From IMG/VR virus record IMGVR_UViG_3300048110_000029, positions 1 to 28,008 of that record: a DNA stretch of 28,008 bases; one strand, given 5' to 3'. The translations under genes were made by a program, and so were the position numbers. This document shows positions 20,406-27,095 of this stretch, piece by piece. Numbering within the stretch: position 1 is the stretch's first letter; every line of letters starts with the position of its first letter. The notes under the pieces were generated by a model. It worked only from the letters and a program-made list of their open reading frames with translations, did not search any database and was not told the origin of the DNA. This stretch comes from a virus.

Positions 20406-22237
20406 TATGCACCCACCATTGCCTTACTGAAGCCACCGCCTCTCATTCTAGCATCTGCGACCGCTGACTTCGCGGCATTACTAATCTGTGGCAGTAAGTT
20501 AGCGATCTCAGCACGTACGGTTTGCTGTACGCCTGTCGTGACGTTGATATTTTGAACAACGGTAACACCGCTACCGCCAAGCTGGTCATTAGGCACAACG
20601 CGCCCTGTCGTACTTGGCACAAATACTTCTGGCCCCTTTTCCCCTACTAAGTAAGGGTTGCCGCCTGTTGCTACGCCGCCCCTTGCTAAAGCGCCAGTAA
20701 CCGACGTAACGCCACCACCGCCGCCCCCTGACGCTGTAGTGCCACCACCACCAAATCCTGCTGTAATCGCACCAAACGCCGCGTCGACGATGTACTTCTG
20801 AACAAGCATCTGAATCAGGCTGTCGATAACTGACTTGGCCATTTTCTTGATAGCGTCGCTAAACTTTTCCGCGCCAGTGATTGCCGCTGTGAATGACCTG
20901 CCTAAGCCTGTGATAGCTTGGTCGCCTAGCTTTTCTAGTTGTGGCGTTAAGTCTCCAGCCATTTCTCTAGTGTTATTTAGGTTCTGAATGAAGGTTTCAA
21001 ATGCACTAGGCAATTCGCCTTCTGTCGAGTCTTTGAGGTTCTTGGTTGAGGCGCTAATCCCGTCTATGGCAACAGACGCCTGCCTCATAATGTTAATAAA
21101 CTCTTGGAATGATGGAGCGTCTATCAAATCCATCTCGCCGCTTTGTTTTTTAGCGTCTAAGAGTTTCTGTAAAACGGCGCGCTCTGCCTCTAGCCGTTTC
21201 TGGGTAAATTCTGCCGCCTTTTTGTTGCGGCCTATTTGCGTCTCTTGTAGTGCGATTTGTTTTGCTATTTGCTCATTTATGCCCTCAATCGCAAGGCGCA
21301 ATTGAACCGCATCTTTTTCATCGTCTGCCTTAAAAAAGCCAGTCAGCTTTGCCTTAATGATTATTAACTGATTTGCTGTTTCGACTAAACCTGCAACTAG
21401 ATTCTCAAAACCTTGGACTGCGGCAATCATGCCTTCCACGGCATTTTTTGCTAATGCTTTGGCGAACTCCTGTATTCCTTCGTTCGTTTCGTCAAAACTG
21501 GCTAAAACCTTATTTGTCATAAGGTCGGCAAGCGCCGATATTGCAGGGGCTAACGCGGCGACAGTTTGTTTTACTACACCACTAAACAGTGACTGCATAC
21601 GGAACAGCGCATCGTTAGCGTCTTCTACTCCTTTCGCCGCCCCTGATGACATCACTACGCCAAGTCGTCGCGACTCACCTAGCAGGTCATTTAAGCCGTC
21701 ACGCCCTAAAGCAAGGGTGTTAACAAGCGCCGCACCTTCTGAGTCAAATAACTTAAAAGCAATTTTAAGAGGATTTACGCCGCGAGTTTCTGCTTCTGCA
21801 AACGCGTCAGCAAGCGTTAACATTTGCTCATCTAGAGGTAATCTAGTCAGCTTTCTTGCATCTAGACGAAGCTCACGTAATGCACCTTGTGCCTCGCCTG
21901 TGCCGACTGCCGCCTCCGCCGTTCGACGAGTAAACCGCTGAAGCGCCATGTTCATCGTGTTGACTTCGACGCCTGTTAGTTGCCCCGCGTATTGCAGGGC
22001 GCTTAAGGCTTCGGTAGTGGTGCCTATTCTCCCCGCTGTTTTAGCTAGGGCATCGGTAGCTTTTAGTGAGTTAGATATGAGCAAGCCAAGACCGCCAGCG
22101 CCTACTGCGGCAACTAGCGCGGTCTTAAAGCTAAAGAATACCTTAGAGAGCTTGCCAAATGCGGCCTTGATTCCGCGCAAGGCTTTCTGCGTTTGGTCAA
22201 ACGCCTTAATTACAATGCTTACGGTTTCATTTGCCAT
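20405..22237 (-). CDS. Tape measure protein
   Basis: This 610-residue protein sets tail length. It starts with a helical segment and a hydrophobic stretch (about 33-56, ending GGLGLLIS), followed by the typical GRIGTTTEALSALQYA block (71-86). Long helical regions with heptad patterns follow, then a C-terminal Gly-rich linker (about 505-520) and PYLVGEKGPEVFVPS (about 528-542), a signature of many tape measure proteins. With about 1.5 angstrom per residue the tail would be roughly 90 nm. The start overlaps the end of the frameshifted G-T chaperone frame. The short length agrees with a mid-sized siphovirus. Confidence 0.9.
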   Translation of the reverse strand: MANETVSIVIKAFDQTQKALRGIKAAFGKLSKVFFSFKTALVAAVGAGGLGLLISNSLKATDALAKTAGRIGTTTEALSALQYAGQLTGVEVNTMNMALQRFTRRTAEAAVGTGEAQGALRELRLDARKLTRLPLDEQMLTLADAFAEAETRGVNPLKIAFKLFDSEGAALVNTLALGRDGLNDLLGESRRLGVVMSSGAAKGVEDANDALFRMQSLFSGVVKQTVAALAPAISALADLMTNKVLASFDETNEGIQEFAKALAKNAVEGMIAAVQGFENLVAGLVETANQLIIIKAKLTGFFKADDEKDAVQLRLAIEGINEQIAKQIALQETQIGRNKKAAEFTQKRLEAERAVLQKLLDAKKQSGEMDLIDAPSFQEFINIMRQASVAIDGISASTKNLKDSTEGELPSAFETFIQNLNNTREMAGDLTPQLEKLGDQAITGLGRSFTAAITGAEKFSDAIKKMAKSVIDSLIQMLVQKYIVDAAFGAITAGFGGGGTTASGGGGGGVTSVTGALARGGVATGGNPYLVGEKGPEVFVPSTTGRVVPNDQLGGSGVTVVQNINVTTGVQQTVRAEIANLLPQISNAAKSAVADARMRGGGFSKAMVGA

Positions 22238-22720
22238 CGTTTGACTCGCTCATGATCTTGAAGTAAGCGAGCCACTCATGGAACTCAGTAACCGAAATCT
22301 GCTCTACTTCTTCAATGGTCTTGTGTAACCGATCAGCCAAGGCAATTAAGTTCATCCGAGACTGATCGGACTTTAGTTTTTTTCGACATCCTCAAACCCC
22401 TCGATAGTGCCAAACATCTCGTTAGCAATATGAGAGACAACGGTTGTCTCCTCCCCCATTAAGTCGATGCGATCCTCAGCCGAGGTAAACAGCTTTTCGC
22501 CGTCCTTGCTCTCAGCTTTCATAAGGATCAGGTCAACCATTGCGGCAATGCTAGGGTTTTGCATTACTTGAGGGTGGCGCTTCTGCAACTCATTAAGGTC
22601 ATAGCAGGTAAGGGGGCGACAGAACAAAACGAAATCGCCGTCACCGTCCCCCCATTCTGCAACGCTAATTTTGCGACGCGAGCCTTTACGACGCGCCCGC
22701 AATTCTTTAGCGAGACCCAT
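22227..22720 (-). CDS. Tail assembly chaperone G-T, made by -1 frameshift
   Basis: This is the frameshift product of the chaperone gene: the first 115 residues (22720 down to 22376) are G, then a -1 slip at A-AAA-AAC continues as LKSDQSRMNLIALADRL and 32 further residues, ending WLAYFKIMSESNDGK at a TGA at 22227-22229. The total is 164 residues. The added part has the usual T-like helical pattern with an Asn-Leu-Ile-Ala helix and an EWLAYF motif. It has no good start of its own and overlaps the tape measure start by 11 bases, exactly as G-T does in other siphoviruses. G-T binds the tape measure and recruits tube subunits. Confidence 0.85.
22355..22382 (-). promoter_or_regulatory. Programmed -1 ribosomal frameshift signal
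   Basis: On the minus strand the slippery heptamer A-AAA-AAC (22376-22382) sits exactly in frame as GAA-AAA-AAC before the TAA stop of G. Five bases further begins a stem TCCGA/TCGGA with a six-base loop (22355-22370), extendable by one G-T wobble pair. These are the two standard elements of a bacterial -1 frameshift site. Confidence 0.85.
22373..22720 (-). CDS. Tail assembly chaperone G
   Basis: This 115-residue protein is the unshifted chaperone product. It contains a basic N-terminus (LRARRKGSRRK), a beta-rich core (FVLFCRPLTCYDLNEL) and a helical C-terminus ending EGFEDVEKN. In siphoviruses G is made in large excess over G-T and coats the tape measure during tail assembly. The start is a TAATG junction with the tail tube gene. 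Its last three codons carry the slippery site. Confidence 0.8.
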   Translation of the reverse strand: MGLAKELRARRKGSRRKISVAEWGDGDGDFVLFCRPLTCYDLNELQKRHPQVMQNPSIAAMVDLILMKAESKDGEKLFTSAEDRIDLMGEETTVVSHIANEMFGTIEGFEDVEKN

Positions 22721-23121
22721 TAGTTAGCCGCTTCTGTAACTGCGCCTGATACTTGCACAGAGAAGGACGCCTCAACGAGACCATCGTATGACGCTGAGAT
22801 AGTTTTAGCAGTCACGATTCCTGCGCCTGCGTAATACTTCTCGCCTGTGCCTGTTCCTGTTGGGTGGATTTCCCAGTCGATAGCCGCGCCAGAATCAAGC
22901 ACTAAGTGCTGTGCGTCTGCGTCGTCCCACAATGCGTCGATTGTAAGTGTGGCGTCTTTGAGGCTAGCTAGGTAAGACTTAACAGTATCACCCATAACTG
23001 TATCTTCAATAGTGTCTGCTGTCTCATCAATAGAGTACGAGCGAACCTCGCCAACTGCCGCTTCTGAACCACCACTAGCGGCAACCTTTACGACACCGCT
23101 TGAGCCTTTATGTGTAGCCAT
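22720..23121 (-). CDS. Major tail tube protein
   Basis: This 133-residue protein polymerises around the tape measure to form the tube. It is beta-rich with Gly, Thr and Asp: GVVKVAASGGSEAAVGEVRSY at the N-terminus, TADTIEDTVMGDTVKSYLASLKDATLTIDALWD in the middle (33-65) and SASYDGLVEASFSVQVSG at the C-terminus. The internal pattern of TIxxTxxGD followed by TLTxxxLWD is typical for lambda gpV/TP901-type tube proteins. It is followed by the chaperone and tape measure and preceded by the terminator, the standard order. Confidence 0.85.
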   Translation of the reverse strand: MATHKGSSGVVKVAASGGSEAAVGEVRSYSIDETADTIEDTVMGDTVKSYLASLKDATLTIDALWDDADAQHLVLDSGAAIDWEIHPTGTGTGEKYYAGAGIVTAKTISASYDGLVEASFSVQVSGAVTEAAN

Positions 23122-23133
23122 GAATTTTCTCCC

Positions 23134-23565
23134 TTACGCGTCGCCGCGTGTGTATGAATAAAGAATCTGTACGGTGACAATGACGCCGCCAATAGGGTCT
23201 ATTGTACCATCATCCACCTCGACGCTGATAACCTGCGTGTCTACCGCGTAACCGCCACGCGTCCTATCTTCATCAAGTTTTTCGTCGATAGCCTCTGCAA
23301 TTTGGTTGCGGGCTGTGTCGATGTTCTTGTGCTTAACAAAACAAACCAGCTCATAGTCAATCGTGCCATGCCTGCTAGTTGAACTGCCGCCCATGCTGGC
23401 ATCTTCACGCGTCTCGTTTGCTGTGCGTACTAATATCGCTGGAAACTGTGCGTTCGATAGCTTGTTAAAATCGAAAGGCTCGCGTGTCACTTTCTTAACG
23501 TTAGGGGTCGAGATAGCAGTCAGTGCCGTCACAATATTGGCGGCGATGTTTTCTCTAACGCTCAT
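23134..23565 (-). CDS. Tail terminator protein
   Basis: This 143-residue protein shows the alpha/beta pattern of tail terminator proteins: N-terminal helix (ENIAANIVTALTAIS), PFDFNKLSNAQFPAILV (30-46), a strand-rich GTIDYELVCFVK (67-78), then a helix IDTARNQIAEAIDEKL and final strands with VQILYSYTRGDA. It caps the tail tube and connects it to the head. It sits between the neck gene and the tube gene, with an ATGA junction to the former. Order and fold agree. Confidence 0.75.
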   Translation of the reverse strand: MSVRENIAANIVTALTAISTPNVKKVTREPFDFNKLSNAQFPAILVRTANETREDASMGGSSTSRHGTIDYELVCFVKHKNIDTARNQIAEAIDEKLDEDRTRGGYAVDTQVISVEVDDGTIDPIGGVIVTVQILYSYTRGDA

Positions 23566-23993
23566 ATCTTAAGCCCCTTAAAATAAACGTCACGTATAGC
23601 GCGGCGATCTGACTTGTTAAGTCCAAAGAACTCACGCGTTCGGTTGTTCTGCGCCGCCTTCTTAGACTCCGCTCTGCTACTGAAAAATATCAAACCGTCT
23701 TGCCCTTGTAGCCCCGAGGTCATAGCCCCCCGCATACGCCCTGTAAAAATCAATCGAACCTTATCTACTGGTCTACCCTTGCTCGCGCGAAACCCTTTGT
23801 ACGCGTCTGAGTAGGGGCGAAACGGTTGCTCTTTAACATCAAGGCCGAGGCTTGTGCGCTTGTTGATCCTGTTGACGCCTTCAGCCGCCGCTCTGCGCAT
23901 TGCTCGCTTATGGTTCTTTGTAAACGTGCGACCTAGCTTCTCCACCATTTTGCGGAGGTCACGGGGCTTTGTGTCTATGTTTATGGTAATCAT
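23562..23993 (-). CDS. Neck/head-tail joining protein (HK97 gp10-like)
   Basis: This 143-residue, very basic protein has a helix rich in Arg and Lys (KNHKRAMRRAAAEGVNRINKRT), then FTGRMRGAM, SSRAESKKAAQNNRTREFFGL and a final helix RRAIRDVYFKGL. The R-x-F-F-G-L...R-x-I motif near the C-terminus is common in HK97 gp10-like and phage virion-morphogenesis proteins that act at the head-tail interface. It is coupled to the adaptor gene upstream and the terminator gene downstream through ATGA junctions. Confidence 0.7.
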   Translation of the reverse strand: MITINIDTKPRDLRKMVEKLGRTFTKNHKRAMRRAAAEGVNRINKRTSLGLDVKEQPFRPYSDAYKGFRASKGRPVDKVRLIFTGRMRGAMTSGLQGQDGLIFFSSRAESKKAAQNNRTREFFGLNKSDRRAIRDVYFKGLKI

Positions 23994-24403
23994 CGGTCTA
24001 GGCGGTTAAGCGGAATGCTTTCCTTTTCCTTGTCAGTGACAGTGCCGTCGTCATCTGCGTCGTACTCAACACCATCCTGGAATACTGCGTCTAGTTCCTC
24101 ACCATAACGCGCCTTGTAAAAGTCGATCATCTGCAAAAATCGGTCGTCGTCTACCCAATTAGTTAGCTGTGGCAATGCGTACTTCCAGAGTACGAGGTAA
24201 GACGTGGCGCGTGTCCACTGTGACTCTGTTAGATAGCTAGCATCCATTTCGCCAGCGATGCCCTTACGGTGCCACCAGCGATTGCGTATCTCACGCTCAA
24301 CATCTGCCTGTGCTCGTGCGTGTTCATCGGTGAACGCAGTAATGCCAAAGTCTAAGATGTCGGGGACTAATTCGGTTAGATTGCTGTCAGTGCTAAACGC
24401 CAT
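23990..24403 (-). CDS. Head-tail adaptor protein
   Basis: This 137-residue, mostly helical, acidic protein includes LVPDILDFGITAFTDEHARAQADVEREIRNRWW and TRATSYLVLWKYALPQLTNWVD, followed by FYKARYGEELDAV. This type of small helical protein between capsid and neck genes usually forms the ring joining the portal to the tail (gp6/gp15-like). The C-terminal Asp/Glu-rich tail is probably disordered. The gap to the previous gene is 4 bases. Confidence 0.65.
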   Translation of the reverse strand: MAFSTDSNLTELVPDILDFGITAFTDEHARAQADVEREIRNRWWHRKGIAGEMDASYLTESQWTRATSYLVLWKYALPQLTNWVDDDRFLQMIDFYKARYGEELDAVFQDGVEYDADDDGTVTDKEKESIPLNRLDR

Positions 24404-24407
24404 GTAA

Positions 24408-24686
24408 TCACCACTTTACCTTTGCGGCCCAATAGACTGCATCTAATGGCGTCGCGTTACGTAGATTCTTTTCGTGTCGTGCGTACCAAGCCGCTCGCAT
24501 GGCCTTGTCGCGTGCTGACTCCCCATCCTTGGGCGGGTAAGTCTTCGCGCCTTTAGCGCCAAACCTAACTAGCTTGATTGCACCTTTGTAGCGAGCCAGA
24601 ACCGCGTGAGACTTTGACGGATGCCGTGGCGTACGCTTTGCCACGTTGTAGTCTTCAAACCTTTCACCACGATAATTGACTGCCAT
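24408..24686 (-). CDS. Small basic conserved protein
   Basis: This 92-residue basic protein has KLVRFGAKGAKTYPP (38-52) and AAWYARHEKNLR (66-77), then PLDAVYWAAKVKW. I recall proteins with the same VRFG...RH...YWA.KVKW pattern in many phages and some large viruses; the function is not known. A GAGG site lies 5 bases before the ATG. It stands directly downstream of the capsid gene after a strong hairpin, so its expression may be lower than that of the capsid. Confidence 0.65.
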   Translation of the reverse strand: MAVNYRGERFEDYNVAKRTPRHPSKSHAVLARYKGAIKLVRFGAKGAKTYPPKDGESARDKAMRAAWYARHEKNLRNATPLDAVYWAAKVKW

Positions 24687-24703
24687 AAAATCCTCAGAGT
24701 AAA

Positions 24704-24721
24704 GCGGCCCCGAAGGGCCGC
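24704..24721 (-). terminator. GC-rich UUCG hairpin after the capsid gene
   Basis: On the minus strand the sequence GCGGCCC-TTCG-GGGCCGC forms a perfect 7-bp stem with a UUCG tetraloop, just 7 bases after the capsid stop. Only three T follow, so it is at best a partial terminator; it may instead protect the capsid message from 3' decay. Confidence 0.6.
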
Positions 24722-24728
24722 GTACATC

Positions 24729-25562
24729 TTAGAGAGTAGCGTCAAAGAACAACTCTACACCGTAGCTGTCATCAAGCTCGCCAACACCGTATACGGCAGT
24801 AGCGTTAAGCTCGAAGGCACGGTTAGATGCGTCGCGCTCTGTCTCAAGGTTGAAGTCACGCTTCATAGCCATGCACATTGCTTCACGCGCAAAACAAAGA
24901 CCTTTCGCGTCTCCGTTTCCATCAACAGTGATATTTGCTGATTGATAAACATCGATGCCAGCGATAGAACCTACAAAGCCACTGCGCATTGCTTCGTTTT
25001 GCAGGTCGCCACCGTTAGGGTTAGCGAAGGTGTTAGTCAGGTTCGCTGACAACTGATACGCGTGGTATGGGTGAACAACTGCAACATACTCGCCTTGCGC
25101 TTTAGCGTTGCGCAGAGTTGCCGCCGCCTTGAACAGGTCTGCGACAGTAACTTCCTGCCCCGCCGCACCCAATGAAGTAGAGAAACCATCAAACAGCGCG
25201 ATGATGTCCTTGTCCATCTTAGTAGCAATTGCGTTACCGAGTACAGTGCCAAGCTCCTGTGCAGGGTTGCCAGCGCCCATTGCGGCCATGTCAGTAAGCA
25301 ATACCTGCGCACCAACTTCAGCAACAGTAACGCTAACACTTGAAGTGCTGACGGTAGTAGAAGTCAAATCAGTGCCTTCGGTTAGATCAGCCGCAGTAAT
25401 TGCAGGGTACTTTGGCACTTGGATAGTTGTACCAGCTACATTGCCGATGTCGTAGCGAGTGATTAGGCCAGCCATGAGCGATTGCTCTTCGGCAGTGAAA
25501 CGAGCCTGCATGATGATATTTGCAAACAGGTCGTCGAGTGTTGTACTTGTTGAAGCCGCCAT
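24729..25562 (-). CDS. Major capsid protein (HK97 fold)
   Basis: This 277-residue protein builds the head. It starts with an N-arm and helix (LDDLFANIIMQARFTAEEQ), an E-loop-like region with Thr/Ser (TVSTSSVSVTVAEVGAQVLLTD, about 67-88), then a P-domain and A-domain with DIIALFDGFSTS, AVVHPYHAYQL (about 158-168) and GSIAGIDVYQS (about 195-205). The end FELNATAVYGVGELDD is typical for environmental HK97-fold coat proteins. It follows the scaffold gene, and an AGGAG site precedes the ATG. The size is on the short side for the fold and no separate delta domain is visible because scaffold is a separate gene. Confidence 0.9.
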   Translation of the reverse strand: MAASTSTTLDDLFANIIMQARFTAEEQSLMAGLITRYDIGNVAGTTIQVPKYPAITAADLTEGTDLTSTTVSTSSVSVTVAEVGAQVLLTDMAAMGAGNPAQELGTVLGNAIATKMDKDIIALFDGFSTSLGAAGQEVTVADLFKAAATLRNAKAQGEYVAVVHPYHAYQLSANLTNTFANPNGGDLQNEAMRSGFVGSIAGIDVYQSANITVDGNGDAKGLCFAREAMCMAMKRDFNLETERDASNRAFELNATAVYGVGELDDSYGVELFFDATL

Positions 25563-25587
25563 AAGTGAAATCTCCTAAAGTAAGCGG

Positions 25588-26256
25588 TTATTTATTTGCT
25601 AACATCATGGCACGGTAGGCTTCTCTGCCTCCGTTTTCCCAGTTAGCTTCCATTTCAGCCGCCGACATAGGTTTCGACGTGGAACCACCTACCGCTCCCT
25701 GCGAGCCAGCGCCACCAACTGACGCTTTTACGAAGTGCGGGTTTGTAGTCAAGAAATCACCAACAAGCTCATCAACGCTTACGGGGTCGCCTTTGTCGTT
25801 GTATCGTGGTGTACCGTTCGAGTCTACAACTTCTGCTGTGCCGTCTTCAGACAGCCGAACCGCACCACGTACTAACTGCACAACCTGCTCTGCCGATACT
25901 GCGTTGTTCCTACTCGCCGCCGATAGCAAAGCGCCATCGACTAATTGGCTTTCGAGACGTTGCTTGTACGTCATAATTTCCTGGTCTTTCTTTTCGACGG
26001 TCTGCTTCAGAATCGACTCGAACTCTCCGCGTTCCTTCTGCTTCTCAATTTCAGCTTCTTGCTGACGTTGTAAAAGCTGTCGGGCTTCGTCAAGGTCGAT
26101 ACCATCTAGTCGCTTGTCATATTGCCGTTTGGTACGGGCAACACGGTCGGCCACTATTCGGTCGAGTTCCTCTTGTGTGAACGTCTTACTTTCCTGAATT
26201 TCTGGTGTTTCCACTGCGGCTTCAGTTACCGCGTCTGCCATGATTTCATCGCTCAT
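25588..26256 (-). CDS. Capsid scaffold protein
   Basis: This 222-residue protein guides capsid assembly and leaves the mature head. The N-terminal half (residues 24-105) is a continuous charged coiled coil, opened by FTQEELDRIVADRVART, a frequent opening of phage scaffold proteins. The C-terminal half is more variable with DFLTTNPHFV (about 168-177), a Gly/Ser-rich linker and a helical end. It directly precedes the capsid gene. An AGAGGA site lies 8 bases before the ATG. Confidence 0.85.
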   Translation of the reverse strand: MSDEIMADAVTEAAVETPEIQESKTFTQEELDRIVADRVARTKRQYDKRLDGIDLDEARQLLQRQQEAEIEKQKERGEFESILKQTVEKKDQEIMTYKQRLESQLVDGALLSAASRNNAVSAEQVVQLVRGAVRLSEDGTAEVVDSNGTPRYNDKGDPVSVDELVGDFLTTNPHFVKASVGGAGSQGAVGGSTSKPMSAAEMEANWENGGREAYRAMMLANK

Positions 26257-26294
26257 GTTACGAATCCTCTTTCGAGTGGGTTAATTATATCAAA

Positions 26295-26345
26295 CTAGCG
26301 TGATTTGCGCTTTTTCTTGCGTTTGTCTTTCTTGTGGTACGGCAT
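26295..26345 (-). CDS. 16-residue, very basic micro-ORF
   Basis: This micro-ORF has an ATG at 26343-26345 and a TAG at 26295-26297, giving MPYHKKDKRKKKRKSR, with 10 Lys/Arg residues. An AGGAG site overlapping the stop of the Mu F-like gene lies 6 bases before the ATG, a clear ribosome site for such a short frame. It occupies nearly the whole gap between the minor head and scaffold genes. The peptide could bind nucleic acid or act only as a leader that controls scaffold translation. Function is unknown. Confidence 0.5.
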   Translation of the reverse strand: MPYHKKDKRKKKRKSR

Positions 26346-26354
26346 AGCTATCTC

Positions 26355-27095
26355 CTATTCAGGTACAGGCACCCACCAGTGCCGACAGTTGTAACCACCT
26401 CTCACACGGAACGGATCGCCAGAGCGTTTACCTGCCCAGCTATCATCCCATATCTCATAAATCTCGTCTGTCGTGTATTCCTTGCCTACGTGCTTCTGAC
26501 AGAAAGGCCGTGTCGTCTCAATAGTATCACCTTCGTATCGAAACTTAGTGATACCTGCCTCTGCCGCCGCCGCCTGCTGTATCGACGAGCTGAACTCAAA
26601 AAGCGAGTCATGTAACATGGTCTTTGAGTATCGTTGCAGGTCAGCGTCTAACAGGTTGTTAAGCTCAGACAAGCTTGCAGAGAATGGCGTGCCCGACAGC
26701 GTGTTGTTGTACACCTGCTGATATAGCGCCTCTGCGAACTCGTCAGCCAGTGCCTCATGACCCGTAAAGCTAAACTGCTGAAGCTGGCCGATGACTGACT
26801 GTGGTACACGGAAGTCGGCGAACTGTTCCATGAACTCTTGCGTCAGTGCTACGGCGTCGGGATACTCGCGAATAATGTCGTCAATGACGGTCAGGTACTC
26901 GTCGCGTACAAGGCCGTCTATTTGCGCTCTAAGGGCGAGTGCGGCATCTAGGTCAAACAACACACCATCACGTAGAGGAAGGCCAGCAAGCGCATCTGTG
27001 AGCCTCAAGCGCAATGAGTCCATAGCACGCAAAAGACGACGCTCATGTGCAGAGGTCGCCCCTTCTAATGCACGTGTGAGTTCCTCACTGTCCAT
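26355..27095 (-). CDS. Minor head protein (Mu F/SPP1 gp7-like)
   Basis: This 246-residue protein is mainly helical for about 185 residues, then ends with FCQKHVGKEYT (about 198-208), followed by GDPFRVRGGYNCRHWWVPV (about 226-244). This combination of Cys/His motifs and the GG-x-NCRH ending is typical of Mu F-like minor head proteins that bind the portal and DNA inside the head. The start overlaps the portal end by 11 bases. The length fits a minimal form without an attached toxin or ADP-ribosyltransferase domain. Confidence 0.85.
   Translation of the reverse strand: MDSEELTRALEGATSAHERRLLRAMDSLRLRLTDALAGLPLRDGVLFDLDAALALRAQIDGLVRDEYLTVIDDIIREYPDAVALTQEFMEQFADFRVPQSVIGQLQQFSFTGHEALADEFAEALYQQVYNNTLSGTPFSASLSELNNLLDADLQRYSKTMLHDSLFEFSSSIQQAAAAEAGITKFRYEGDTIETTRPFCQKHVGKEYTTDEIYEIWDDSWAGKRSGDPFRVRGGYNCRHWWVPVPE

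Noticed and set aside
21429-21941. 170-residue plus-strand open frame inside the tape measure gene
   Set aside because: It is Ser/Ala-rich shadow text opposite the tape measure helices, with no ribosome site and no neighbours on that strand.
25679-26065. 128-residue plus-strand open frame opposite the scaffold gene
   Set aside because: The minus strand encodes a well supported coiled-coil scaffold; the plus frame is Ser/Thr/Pro-rich without any ribosome site.
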